Shown here one piece after another: positions 15,489 through 23,596 of a stretch of 33,995 bases of DNA. Numbering within the stretch: position 1 is the stretch's first letter; every line of letters starts with the position of its first letter. The notes under the pieces were generated by a model. The model searched no databases, had not been told where the DNA came from, and saw only the letters and a list, made by a program, of their open reading frames with translations. This DNA is from Cryobacterium tagatosivorans (lineage in GTDB: Bacteria > Actinomycetota > Actinomycetes > Actinomycetales > Microbacteriaceae): contig NZ_SOEZ01000072.1 in the NCBI RefSeq assembly GCF_004402215.1, positions 531 to 34,525 of the forward strand. The letters run 5' to 3'. Position numbers and translations under genes: made by a program.

Positions 15489-16490
15489 CTAGCGGGCGAG
15501 TTTCGGCAGCACGTCGCGGCCGAACACGTCAATCCACTGGCGCTGGTTCCGACCCACGTTGTGCAGGTAGATGCGGTCGAAGCCGAGGTCGACGAACCGC
15601 TGGATGTAGGCGCGGTGGTCGTCCGGATCGGCCGAAATGATCATCCGGCCCTCGAAGTCCTCTGGCCGCACGAGCCTGGCGATCTGCTCGAATTCGAACG
15701 GCGAACGGATGTCGCCCTTCGGGAACTTCATCCCGCCGTTGGGCCACTCCACCATGGCGTTGCGCATGGCTTCCTCGTCGGTCTCGGCCCAGCTCAGGTG
15801 CAGCTGGAGCACCCTGGGCATCGTCGACGGGTCCTTGCCGCCGTCCCTGGCACCCTCGTCGAACTTGCCGAAGAGCATCGAGATCTTCTCCAGCGGGGCG
15901 CCGACGGTGATCAGGCCGTCGGCGTGCCGTCCGGCGCGCTTGGCAGTGACCGGGCCGGCGGTGGCGACGAGGATCTCCGGGGCAACCGCGGGCATCGTCC
16001 ACAGGCGCGTCGACTCGAGCTTGTAGAACTGGCCGGAGTGCTTGACGTCCTTGCCGGCGATCGACGCGGTGAACAGCTTCGAGATGATCTCGATGGCCTC
16101 GAACATCCGGTTGATGCGTTCGGGGGCCTCTGGCCAGTACTGGCCGACGATGTGCTCGTTCAGCGCCTCTCCGGAGCCGAGCCCGAGCCAGTGCCGGCCG
16201 GGGTACATCGACGCGAGGGTGGCCGAGGCCTGGGCGACCATGGCCGGATGCCAGCGGAACGTCGGCGCGGTGACGCCGGGTCCGAGGTCCCCCTTCGTGC
16301 GCTCACCGATGGCCGCGAGCACGCTCCAGACGAACGAGGACTGCCCCTGCGCGGGCACCCACGGCTGGAAGTGATCGGCCGCCATCACGCCGCTGAACCC
16401 GTGCTCCTCGGCGTATGCGGACAGGGCCACCGCCTCCGCGGGCGCGAACTGTTCGAGCATCGCCGCGTAGCCGACCTGCAAATCCGTCAT
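15489..16490 (-). CDS. F420-dependent LLM oxidoreductase, glucose-6-phosphate dehydrogenase-like family
   Basis: A 333-residue F420-binding TIM-barrel enzyme resembling Fgd1. Conserved features: the [14 protein letters not shown] start, DHFQPW with the active-site His and Trp, [12 protein letters not shown] with the active-site Glu, and [20 protein letters not shown]. Of the residues that hold the G6P phosphate in Fgd1, an arginine appears kept ([11 protein letters not shown]) but the lysine near Fgd1 position 198 appears replaced (TVGAPLEK region). It may therefore use another substrate. The ATG at 16490 follows AGGATG. It is the second gene of an operon after tetR and directly before cofE. 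Confidence 0.87.
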   Translation of the reverse strand: MTDLQVGYAAMLEQFAPAEAVALSAYAEEHGFSGVMAADHFQPWVPAQGQSSFVWSVLAAIGERTKGDLGPGVTAPTFRWHPAMVAQASATLASMYPGRHWLGLGSGEALNEHIVGQYWPEAPERINRMFEAIEIISKLFTASIAGKDVKHSGQFYKLESTRLWTMPAVAPEILVATAGPVTAKRAGRHADGLITVGAPLEKISMLFGKFDEGARDGGKDPSTMPRVLQLHLSWAETDEEAMRNAMVEWPNGGMKFPKGDIRSPFEFEQIARLVRPEDFEGRMIISADPDDHRAYIQRFVDLGFDRIYLHNVGRNQRQWIDVFGRDVLPKLAR

Positions 16491-16537
16491 GGAGTCATCC
16501 TGCCAGTCCGTCGCGTGTTGTCCGTCTCCGTCGTCGG

Positions 16538-17176
16538 CTAAGGCCGCGGCCCGCGAGTGATTCGCGCGACGAGGTCGGCCGAGTGCCGGAGGATCGCTTC
16601 GGGCGACTCGGTGGTGGGCTCGCCGAAGAGTTTCAGCAGGGCGAACCGGAGCACGCTGAGGGCCAGGGCAACGACCATGCGGGCCTCGTCGGCGAGGTCG
16701 GGGGTCGCCTGCTCGGACCGTCCTTCGGCGCGAAACCGCTCGAGCACGAGGGCGACGAGCCGCTCCTCCTGCGCGGTGACCCACTCCATCTGCCGCGCCA
16801 TCAGCTCCGGCGTGTTCGTGATCAACAGGAACCGCGACCGCATCAGTTCCTGGTCGGCCGGGTCGTCGATCAGCGCGGCGGAAATGGACGCGACGAGGTC
16901 GAACACCACGTCCGGGCCTCGGGCCCGGACGAAGCGCGCCACCTCGGCATCCGTCGTCATGGACGGGGTCGGGCCGAGGATCACCCGCTCCTTCGAGCCG
17001 AAGTAGTTGAAGAACGTGCGCTGCGACACCATCGCCGCCTCGCAGATCATGTCGACGGTGACATGGTCGTAGCCGTGCTCGAGGGCCAGGGCGATGGCGT
17101 ATTTCTCGATCGTCGATCGAGTGGCCTCGCGCTTGCGGGCGCGCAGGCCGTCGATCTTGGCGCCGGTGTCAGTCAT
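16538..17176 (-). CDS. TetR-family regulator at the head of the F420 operon
   Basis: A 212-residue TetR protein. The N-terminal helix-turn-helix spans about residues 18-62, with ALEHGYDHVTVDMICEAA then MVSQRTFFNYFGSKERVI. The C-terminal ligand and dimer domain is helical and diverged. The ATG at 17176 follows GAGGACA; upstream residues in the frame are excluded because that ribosome site fits and the HTH spacing is normal. It lies 47 nt before the F420-dependent oxidoreductase gene on the same strand and is divergent from xthA. It may regulate F420 synthesis and itself; the ligand is unknown. Confidence 0.88.
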   Translation of the reverse strand: MTDTGAKIDGLRARKREATRSTIEKYAIALALEHGYDHVTVDMICEAAMVSQRTFFNYFGSKERVILGPTPSMTTDAEVARFVRARGPDVVFDLVASISAALIDDPADQELMRSRFLLITNTPELMARQMEWVTAQEERLVALVLERFRAEGRSEQATPDLADEARMVVALALSVLRFALLKLFGEPTTESPEAILRHSADLVARITRGPRP

Positions 17177-17259
17177 TGTCCTCATTCTCCCGCACGGCGA
17201 CCGCACCGGGGCCGCTCGCCGCGGCGGTTCCAGCGAAAGCCCGCCGCGCCGTCAGCAAA

Positions 17260-17265
17260 TAGGCT
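17260..17265 (+). promoter_or_regulatory. -10 box (TAGGCT) for a leaderless xthA transcript
   Basis: TAGGCT lies 6 nt before the xthA ATG at 17272. A TANNNT box at this distance places the transcript start at the start codon, and no clear Shine-Dalgarno is present. Confidence 0.55.
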
Positions 17266-17271
17266 GGAACC

Positions 17272-18111
17272 ATGCGCATCGCCACCTGGAACGTCAACTC
17301 CATTCGTGCCCGCTCGGCCCGCGTCGTCGACTGGATGGTGCGCGAGGACATCGACGTGCTCGCCATGCAGGAGATCAAGTGCAAGCCAGAGCAGTTCCCG
17401 GCGCAGGCCTTCGAGGAGGCCGGCTATGAGCTCGCCATCCACGGGTTCAGCCAGTGGAACGGCGTCGCCTTCGCCAGCCGCGAACCGATGACGGATGTCG
17501 CCACCAGCTTCCCCGGGATGCCCGGCTTCCTGAAGGGCGAGGAGGGCCCCGGCCTGCCGCAGGAGGCGCGCGCGATGGGCGTGACCGTGAACGACCTGCG
17601 ACTGTGGAGCCTGTACGTGCCGAACGGGCGCACCCTGGACGACCCGCACTACGCCTACAAGCTCGACTGGCTCGCCCGCCTCCGGGAGCATGCCGCCGCC
17701 GAACTCGCCGCCGACCCGCAGCTGGCCATCGCGCTGATGGGCGACTGGAACGTCGCGCCGCTGGACTCCGACCAGAACGTCCCCGGGCTCATCCCCGGCC
17801 TGTCCACCCACATCTCGCCGCCCGAGCGCGAGGCCTTCCACGCCTTCGAGGCCGCGGGGTTCACCGACGTGGTGCGCCCGCTCGTGCCGGAGGGGGCGTT
17901 CACGTACTGGGACTACAAGCAGCTCGCGTTCCCGCGCAACGAGGGCATGCGGATCGACTTCATCCTCGGCTCGCCGGCGTTCGCCGACCTGGTCACCGGG
18001 GCGAGCATCCACCGCAACGAGCGCAAGGGCGACGCCCCGAGCGACCACGTTCCGGTCGCCGTCGAGCTCGCCCTCGAGGGCGAGGACGACGACCGCCCGA
18101 TGATCTTCTAA
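17272..18111 (+). CDS. xthA: Exodeoxyribonuclease III (AP endonuclease)
   Basis: A 279-residue exonuclease III / AP endonuclease of the EEP fold, for base-excision repair. Active-site motifs are visible: TWNVNSIRAR (N7), MQEIKC with the metal ligand E34, SLYVPNG, MGDWNVAP with the catalytic Asp and Asn, RIDFIL, and SDHVPV with the catalytic His near the end. Length is slightly above the 260-270 typical of the family. The start is supported by the leaderless TAGGCT box. It is monocistronic, divergent from tetR and ends before a palindromic repeat that probably terminates it. Confidence 0.95.
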   Translation: MRIATWNVNSIRARSARVVDWMVREDIDVLAMQEIKCKPEQFPAQAFEEAGYELAIHGFSQWNGVAFASREPMTDVATSFPGMPGFLKGEEGPGLPQEARAMGVTVNDLRLWSLYVPNGRTLDDPHYAYKLDWLARLREHAAAELAADPQLAIALMGDWNVAPLDSDQNVPGLIPGLSTHISPPEREAFHAFEAAGFTDVVRPLVPEGAFTYWDYKQLAFPRNEGMRIDFILGSPAFADLVTGASIHRNERKGDAPSDHVPVAVELALEGEDDDRPMIF

Positions 18112-18124
18112 CCCGCCCCACGCC

Positions 18125-18193
18125 CCCCCGCGCAACCGCAGTTGTGCGTGTTATCCGGCCCGTTTAAGGCGCACAACTGCGGTTTCGCGGGGG
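18125..18193. repeat. Palindromic repeat, copy 1, between convergent genes
   Basis: Arms 18125-18148 and 18170-18193 pair at 23 of 24 positions around a 21-nt loop. Arm core CCGCAGTTGTGCG. The element lies between the convergent xthA and AEC transporter genes and can terminate both. A second copy, in reverse orientation and about 90% identical including the loop, is at 20631-20696. Confidence 0.85.
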
Positions 18194-18205
18194 TGGGAGC
18201 GGGGG

Positions 18206-19126
18206 TCAGGCGAGCAGGGCGGCGATCAGCAGGAGCGACGGGAGCGAGGCGATCGTCGTGACCAGCACCGTGTCCCGGGTGACCACGGTCGCGCGGTCGT
18301 ACCGGGCGGAGAAGTTGTAGATGTTCTGGGCGGTCGGCAGCGCCGCCACCGTCACCACGGCGAACAGCTCGGTTCCGGCGACGCCGAAGACGTAGCGGCC
18401 CGCGAGGTAGGCGATGACCGGCATCACACCGACCTTGATCAGGGAGGCGACGGCGACCCGCTTGCGCCCCGTTCCGGCCTTCAGCAGGCGCTGGCCGTGC
18501 AGCGACATCCCGAAGGCGAGCAGCACCATCGGGATCGCCGCGCCGCCGAGGATTTCCAGCGGGGCCAGGATCGGCTTGGGGACCGTGATGCCGAGGGTGG
18601 CGATCAGCACGGCGACGGCCGAGGCGATGATCATCGGGTTCCGCAACGGCTGGGTGAGGATCGACCGCAGCGACACCCGGCCGCGGGTGGACATGTCGAG
18701 GATGGTCAGGGTGAGCGGGGCGAGCACGAGCAGCTGGAGCAGGAGCACCGGGGCGACATACTGGGCGCTGCCGAGCACGTAGACGGCGACCGGCAGGCCG
18801 ATGTTGTTGGCGTTGACGTAGGTCGCCGATGTGGCCCCGAGCGTCGTCTCGGCGACCGGGGTGCGGAAGGAGGCCAGCGAGACCGCCACGTACAGCGCGG
18901 CGCCGAGCAGGACGCTGCAGAGCACGGTCGCCAGGAACGGGGAGACGAAGACCCGCACGTCGGCGTGCACGAGGATCGTGAAGAGCAGGGCGGGGGTGGC
19001 CACGAAGAAGGTGAGCCGGTTCAGCACGCGGCCCGCGCCCTCGCCGGCAATCCCGACCCGCTCGACCACATAGCCGACCAGGATCACGAACCCGATGATC
19101 GCGAACCCGATCAGCACTCCACCCAT
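18206..19126 (-). CDS. AEC-family (auxin efflux carrier-like) transporter
   Basis: A 306-residue membrane protein of the AEC family. Hydrophobic segments run through the whole chain in two halves: GFAIIGFVILVGYVV at 6-20, an LTFFVATPALLFTIL segment near 38-52, and LRNPMIIASAVAVLIATLGI and AAIPMVLLAFGMSLHG in the second half. AEC proteins export small organic anions such as malonate or malate; substrate cannot be read here. The ATG at 19126 follows a TANNNT box by 7 nt and no Shine-Dalgarno, suggesting a leaderless start. It is monocistronic, divergent from the alpha/beta hydrolase. Confidence 0.9.
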   Translation of the reverse strand: MGGVLIGFAIIGFVILVGYVVERVGIAGEGAGRVLNRLTFFVATPALLFTILVHADVRVFVSPFLATVLCSVLLGAALYVAVSLASFRTPVAETTLGATSATYVNANNIGLPVAVYVLGSAQYVAPVLLLQLLVLAPLTLTILDMSTRGRVSLRSILTQPLRNPMIIASAVAVLIATLGITVPKPILAPLEILGGAAIPMVLLAFGMSLHGQRLLKAGTGRKRVAVASLIKVGVMPVIAYLAGRYVFGVAGTELFAVVTVAALPTAQNIYNFSARYDRATVVTRDTVLVTTIASLPSLLLIAALLA

Positions 19127-19133
19127 TACCCGC

Positions 19134-19139
19134 AGTCTA
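19134..19139 (-). promoter_or_regulatory. -10 box (TAGACT) for a leaderless AEC transporter transcript
   Basis: On the minus strand TAGACT ends 7 nt before the ATG at 19126, the leaderless arrangement repeated across this window. Confidence 0.5.
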
Positions 19140-19188
19140 GGGGCGATCTTCTCCGGGCGATTCCTTGTGGCGGGCCGGGCCGCGCGCT

Positions 19189-19194
19189 TACCCT
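19189..19194 (+). promoter_or_regulatory. -10 box (TACCCT) for a leaderless alpha/beta hydrolase transcript
   Basis: TACCCT lies 6 nt before the ATG at 19201, and no Shine-Dalgarno is present. Confidence 0.5.
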
Positions 19195-19200
19195 CAGACC

Positions 19201-20016
19201 ATGCCTCACATCGACGTCCCCGGCGCAGCGCTCTACTACGAAACCGCGGGGCACGTGTCCGCGCCGGCGCTGTTGCTGCTGCACGCGGGGATCGCGAACC
19301 TCCGGATGTGGGACCCCCAGGTCGACGCGCTGGCCTCCGACCACTTCGTCATCCGCTTCGATGCCCGTGGTTTCGGCCAGACCGTGGCGGAGGACGTCGA
19401 GTTCTCCAATCGCGCCGACGCCCGGGCCGTGCTCGACCACCTCGGCATTGCCGCGGCGACCCTCGTCGGATGCTCGCGCGGCGGCTCGATCGCGATCGAC
19501 GTCGCCGCGGAGACCCCGGAGCGCGTGAGGGGCCTGGTCACGATCGGCTCCGGCCCGAGCGGATTCCCCGAGGTCGAGCTCACCGACGTCGAGGACGCGA
19601 CCTTCGACCTGATCGACGCGGCGTTCGAGGCGAAGGACTGGCACCGTCTGGCCCGGCTCGAGGTTGCCCTGTGGGCGATCGGGCCCCTGCGTCGGGAGGA
19701 GGACCTCGACCCGGAGTTCGTCTCCCTCGCCTACGAACTCAACCGGGTCAACGTCGTGCACGCGGAGGAATGCCCCGTCCCCGTCCCCCTCGATCCGCCC
19801 GCCTTCGATCGGTTGGTCGACATCGAGGTGCCGGCGCTCGTCACGGTCGGCGCGTTCGACATCACCCCGGTGCTCGCGCAGTACGAGTACCTGCTCTCCG
19901 CCCTCCCGAACGCGCGCGGGGTGACCTTCCGCGACGCCGCGCACCTGCCGAGCGTGGAGCTCCCGGCGGAGTTCGAGCAGGTCCTCCTCGATTGGCTGAC
20001 CGAAAAGGGCCTGTGA
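19201..20016 (+). CDS. Alpha/beta-fold hydrolase
   Basis: A 271-residue alpha/beta hydrolase. The oxyanion segment LLLLHAGIANLRMWDPQ is at 17-37 and the nucleophile elbow GCSRGGS has its serine at about residue 92. The acid is probably D220 (VGAFDITPV) and the base H248 (RDAAHLPSV). The sequence resembles the 3-oxoadipate enol-lactonase and haloperoxidase-like branch; the substrate is unknown. The start is supported by the leaderless TACCCT box; the frame extends further up to 19165 but without support. It is divergent from the AEC gene and convergent with the SRPBCC gene. Confidence 0.88.
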   Translation: MPHIDVPGAALYYETAGHVSAPALLLLHAGIANLRMWDPQVDALASDHFVIRFDARGFGQTVAEDVEFSNRADARAVLDHLGIAAATLVGCSRGGSIAIDVAAETPERVRGLVTIGSGPSGFPEVELTDVEDATFDLIDAAFEAKDWHRLARLEVALWAIGPLRREEDLDPEFVSLAYELNRVNVVHAEECPVPVPLDPPAFDRLVDIEVPALVTVGAFDITPVLAQYEYLLSALPNARGVTFRDAAHLPSVELPAEFEQVLLDWLTEKGL

Positions 20017-20105
20017 GCCCTGGCCGGCCTGATCGCCGCGGGTCGCCGCCGGTGGAAACCTACCGGGTCGACACGCCCCGCTGATCCCCCTCCCGGTTGG
20101 GCAGA

Positions 20106-20558
20106 TCACCCGCCGGGGTGCTCGGCGAGGAGCTCGGCGAGGGTCTCGAGGTTCGCTCGCACGGTCCGCGCCTGGGCCTTCTCGATGAAGGGGTCCGCCA
20201 GCCGCCCGAAGACGCCGCCGAGCCCCGCGTCCGCGTCGATCCGGTAGGTCAGCCTCGTGCCCCCCTCGGCCGGTTCGAGGACGCTGGTGACGGTGAAGGT
20301 GAGCGGACCTTCGACGGACGTGAGCACGGAGCGGGTCGGCGGCTCGAACTGCGTCGCTTCGGTGACCCAGTCGAAGTGCCTGCCCATGATCTTGCTCGTG
20401 CCTCGGGTGCGCGTTCCGGGCCCGATGGGGCCGGTTCCGACCTGCTCGGCCGCCACGACGGACGCATCCCACACCGGGATCTTTGCGGGATCGGTGATGA
20501 AATCGAAGACCTCCTGGGGAGAACGGGCGATGAAGACGCTTTCCTCAACGACGGGCAT
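20106..20558 (-). CDS. SRPBCC-family (polyketide cyclase/START-like) protein
   Basis: A 150-residue single-domain SRPBCC protein. Characteristic: EESVFIARSPQEVFDFITDP at the N-terminus, IPVWDASV, GPGTRTRGTSKIMGR, LEPAEGGTRLTYRIDADAG, and a C-terminal helix with TVRANLETLAELL. Such proteins bind small hydrophobic ligands; no catalytic function can be assigned. The ATG at 20558 is preceded by GAGAGGA; the extension to 20618 lacks such a site. It is alone on the minus strand, divergent from ltrA across the second palindromic repeat. Confidence 0.87.
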   Translation of the reverse strand: MPVVEESVFIARSPQEVFDFITDPAKIPVWDASVVAAEQVGTGPIGPGTRTRGTSKIMGRHFDWVTEATQFEPPTRSVLTSVEGPLTFTVTSVLEPAEGGTRLTYRIDADAGLGGVFGRLADPFIEKAQARTVRANLETLAELLAEHPGG

Positions 20559-20630
20559 GACTGTTTTTCCTCTCACTCGGTTTGCGGCCAGCCTCCACCG
20601 CACCCGAACCGGCGTCAAGGGCCCCTGCCT

Positions 20631-20696
20631 CCCGCGAAACCGCAGTTGTGCGCCTCAAACGGGCCGCATAACGCGCACGACTGCGGATTCGCGGGG
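20631..20696. repeat. Palindromic repeat, copy 2, between divergent genes
   Basis: Arms 20631-20652 and 20674-20695 pair at 20 of 22 positions. In reverse orientation it is about 90% identical to the element at 18125-18193, including the loop word AAACGGGCCG. Unlike copy 1 it lies between divergent genes (SRPBCC and ltrA), where termination of both is not needed, so it behaves as a dispersed element rather than only a terminator. Confidence 0.82.
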
Positions 20697-20739
20697 AGGG
20701 CTGGGAGGGCGGGGGCGGGGAGGGCGGGGAGGCGGCAGA

Positions 20740-21975
20740 ATGGGGGGCGTGAGCAGCCCGACGAAAACCGTGCCCGACACCGCCCGCCTCGGGTTCCGCC
20801 GCAACCTGCTCAGGCCCGCCGACGCGGAGCGCGCTGACCGCGTCACCTACATCGAGCTGTTCTTCGACCTGATCTTCATCCTCGCCCTCACCCAGCTGTC
20901 CCGGTACCTCTACGAGAACCAGTCCTGGGTCGGTGCCCTCGAGTCCGCCATCCTGGTGCTCGCGTTCTGGTGGGTCTGGATCTACACGACGTGGGTGACC
21001 AACTGGCTGGACCCGGTGCGGCTGCCCGTCCGGGGCGTGATCATCGGCCTCGCGCTGGTGGGGCTCGTGATGAGCACCTCCATCTACGAGTCGTTCGGCG
21101 ACCGCGGCCTGGTGTTCGCGATCGCCTATGTGAGCCTGCAGCTCGGGCGGACGGCGTTCATGGTGCTCGCCCTGGCCCGGCACGACCGCGCCCTGCACCG
21201 CACCTTCGTGCGGATGCTCGTCTGGCTCTCGGTCGCGGCCGTCTTGTGGATCCTCGGCGCCCTGCTCCCCCTCGGGTTCAGGCTCCCGCTCTGGATCCTC
21301 GCCATCGCCATCGAATACCTGTCCGCGAGCCTGGCCTTCCGGGTGCCCGGCATGGGAAAGGCCGCCGTCGACGACTGGGACCTCTCCGGTCCCCACATCG
21401 CCGAACGCAGCGCGCTGTTCGTGATCATCGCCCTCGGCGAGTCGTTCCTGGTCACGGGATTCGCGTTCGTCGCCCAGTCCATCTCCGTCGCCGGCGTGCT
21501 CGGGATGCTCCTCGCCTTCGTCAGCGGGGTAGCCATGTGGTGGCTCTACTTCGACCACGGCGAGCGCGCCGGGAGCCGGGCCATCGCGTCGGCCGAGGCC
21601 CCCGGCCGGATCGCCCGCCTCGCCTACACCTACGTGCACGCGGTGCTCATCGCCGGGATCGTGCTGGTCTCCGTCGCCGACAAGGAGGTGCTGGAGCATC
21701 CGGATGCCGCAATGAGCCTGTCCACGGCCGTCACCATCGTCGGCGGGCCGCTGCTCTACCTCGTCGGGCTCCTGCTGTTCCGCCGGGTCGTCGCCCGGGA
21801 GCTGCTCGTCTCGCACCTAACCGGCGTGGCGGCACTCCTGGTGGTCTTCGCGTTCGCGTTCCAGGTGTCGCCGCTCCTCCTCGGGGCGATGACCACGGCC
21901 GTGCTCGTCACCGTCGCCGCTTGGGAGACGATCCTCCGGGTGCGGACAGGCACGGACGAGCCCGAGGCCGGCTGA
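20740..21975 (+). CDS. ltrA: Low-temperature requirement protein A (LtrA) family membrane protein
   Basis: A 411-residue polytopic membrane protein of the LtrA family. The signature opening is RVTYIELFFDLIFILALTQLS (about 34-54), followed by FWWVWIYTTWVTNW. Later HIAERSALFVIIALGES, MWWLYFDHGER and YVHAVLIAGIVLVSVADKE are also characteristic. About ten membrane segments are predicted by eye. The biochemical role is unknown; the name comes from a Listeria cold-growth locus. The ATG at 20740 has GGAGG 7 nt upstream; GTG at 20749 is an alternative. The long in-frame region upstream overlaps the SRPBCC gene and is rejected. Confidence 0.93.
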   Translation: MGGVSSPTKTVPDTARLGFRRNLLRPADAERADRVTYIELFFDLIFILALTQLSRYLYENQSWVGALESAILVLAFWWVWIYTTWVTNWLDPVRLPVRGVIIGLALVGLVMSTSIYESFGDRGLVFAIAYVSLQLGRTAFMVLALARHDRALHRTFVRMLVWLSVAAVLWILGALLPLGFRLPLWILAIAIEYLSASLAFRVPGMGKAAVDDWDLSGPHIAERSALFVIIALGESFLVTGFAFVAQSISVAGVLGMLLAFVSGVAMWWLYFDHGERAGSRAIASAEAPGRIARLAYTYVHAVLIAGIVLVSVADKEVLEHPDAAMSLSTAVTIVGGPLLYLVGLLLFRRVVARELLVSHLTGVAALLVVFAFAFQVSPLLLGAMTTAVLVTVAAWETILRVRTGTDEPEAG

Positions 21976-22020
21976 CCGCGGCTCTGGCCGAGGGCCCTTC
22001 CCGTCGCCCTGGGGCGGCAC

Positions 22021-22026
22021 TAGCAT
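22021..22026 (+). promoter_or_regulatory. -10 box (TAGCAT) for a leaderless HerA-like transcript
   Basis: TAGCAT ends 5 nt before the ATG at 22032, with no Shine-Dalgarno. Confidence 0.45.
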
Positions 22027-22031
22027 GCAGC

Positions 22032-23453
22032 ATGGCCACGTCATCCGAAGACGAAGCGAACCGCACTGGGGTGTCGGCCGAGGGCCGCTCCTTCCGTTTC
22101 AAGCTCCCGCCAGACGAGGTGTTCCCTCCCGGCAGCTTCGTGATCTTCCGGCAGGCGGGCGGGCGAACCGCCCTCGGCCAGGTGGAGTCGCACACCGACG
22201 GTCCCACCGGGCGGGCGGCAGCCACCGGCCGGATTCTCGGCGTCATCGCCCCGGACGGCCGGCTGGACCCGCTGGCCTCGTCGCCGTTCCGGTCCGCCGA
22301 GGTCGCCCCGGCCGGGGAGGACACGATCGAACTCCTCCACCACGCGACGGGCGCGACCCTGGCGGTCGGTTCCCTGGCCACCAACCCCGACGTGCCGGCG
22401 CGACTGCTGCCGCATCGCTTCAATCGCCACACGTTCTGGTGCGGGCAGAGCGGATCGGGAAAAACCTACGCGCTCGGAGTCGTGCTCGAGCAGCTCCTTG
22501 CCCACACCGACCTGCCGCTGGTCATTTTCGATCCCAACGGAGACTTCGTCCGGCTGCCCGACGTGCGCTCCGATGCTTCGAGCGAGGATGCCGACCGCCT
22601 GCGCGGACGGGACATTCGCGTTCTCCGCCCCGGAGCCGGCCCCGTCGCCCCCGGACTGCCCGGCCACCTGCGGGCGCGGTTCACCGCCCTCCCGCTGCAC
22701 CTCAAGGCGGCCATGCTGCGGCTCGACCCCCTGGTCGACCGGCAGGAGTACAACAGCCTGCTGCACCTCGAGGACAGGTTCGCCCACCTCGATGCGACGG
22801 TGCTCCTGTCCGCGCTCCGGGATTCACCCGATCCCGCGCACCACGCCCTGGCCCTGCGCATCGAGAACCTGGGGCTCCTCGACTGGCAGATCTGGGCCGG
22901 GGAGGAGACCGCGGCCACCGACATCATCGAAACCCGGCCGACCGCGACCGTCCTGGACCTGGGCGGATTCCAGTTCGCCGAGGAACCCCTCGTCGTCGCG
23001 CTGTCCGTTCTGGAGCACCTCTGGGCTCGCCGGGAGGAACGCCGCCCCGTGCTGATCGTGATCGACGAGGCCCACAACCTGTGTTCGCCCGACCCGGGCG
23101 GCCCGCTGCAGGAGGCGGTTCGCGAGCAGATCATCCGCATTGCCGCCGAGGGGCGCAAGTTCGGGCTGTGGCTGCTGCTGTCCACCCAGCGCCCGTCCAA
23201 GATCCACCCGAGCATTATTTCGCAGTGCGACAACCTCGCCCTGATGAAGATGAGCTCACCGCTGGACCTGGCGGAGCTGGGGGCCGTCTTCGGGTTCGCG
23301 CCGGCCGCGCTGATGTCCCAGTCCTCCCGGTTCCGCCAGGGCGAAGCGTTGTTCGCGGGCGGGTTCGTTCCCGCGCCGAGCGTCGTGCAGGTCAGCAGCC
23401 GGCTGACGCAGGAGGGCGGCAAGGACGTCGGCGTCCCGCTGCGCACGTCCTGA
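22032..23453 (+). CDS. HerA/DUF87-type ATPase
   Basis: A 473-residue FtsK/HerA-superfamily ATPase. An N-terminal beta-rich domain (about 20-115, HAS-barrel-like) precedes Walker A GQSGSGKT at 138-145. Walker B VLIVIDEAHN is at 340-349 and the sensor-like segment LLSTQRPSKIHPSIISQCDN follows. HerA proteins are hexameric DNA translocases that work with a nuclease (NurA) or in anti-phage operons with partners such as Sir2 or DUF4297 proteins. No such partner is adjacent, so this looks like the stand-alone actinobacterial form. The start fits the TAGCAT box; the in-frame extension upstream overlaps ltrA and is rejected. Confidence 0.9.
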   Translation: MATSSEDEANRTGVSAEGRSFRFKLPPDEVFPPGSFVIFRQAGGRTALGQVESHTDGPTGRAAATGRILGVIAPDGRLDPLASSPFRSAEVAPAGEDTIELLHHATGATLAVGSLATNPDVPARLLPHRFNRHTFWCGQSGSGKTYALGVVLEQLLAHTDLPLVIFDPNGDFVRLPDVRSDASSEDADRLRGRDIRVLRPGAGPVAPGLPGHLRARFTALPLHLKAAMLRLDPLVDRQEYNSLLHLEDRFAHLDATVLLSALRDSPDPAHHALALRIENLGLLDWQIWAGEETAATDIIETRPTATVLDLGGFQFAEEPLVVALSVLEHLWARREERRPVLIVIDEAHNLCSPDPGGPLQEAVREQIIRIAAEGRKFGLWLLLSTQRPSKIHPSIISQCDNLALMKMSSPLDLAELGAVFGFAPAALMSQSSRFRQGEALFAGGFVPAPSVVQVSSRLTQEGGKDVGVPLRTS

Positions 23454-23505
23454 ACCGCCGGTACGACGCGCGGATGGCCCGGCCGAGCGCCACAACCGGA
23501 GGTTC

Positions 23506-23567
23506 CGCGCCGCGCGCACCGCAGACCGGAGAAAACGTGCGGTCTGAACCCCGCGCATCCGGTTTTC
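23506..23567. terminator. Hairpin-rich gap between convergent HerA-like and Gly/Asp/Phe-tail genes
   Basis: CAGACCG and CGGTCTG pair across an 11-nt loop, and GAAAAC / GTTTTC words pair around it. The position between two convergent genes fits a bidirectional terminator. The pairing is less clean than the other hairpins in the window. Confidence 0.45.
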
Positions 23568-23596
23568 GCGACAGCTCCCCTCCGCGCGGGCGAGGG

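Noticed and set aside
20016..20106. Possible terminator between the alpha/beta hydrolase and SRPBCC genes
   Set aside because: No convincing inverted repeat was found in this gap.
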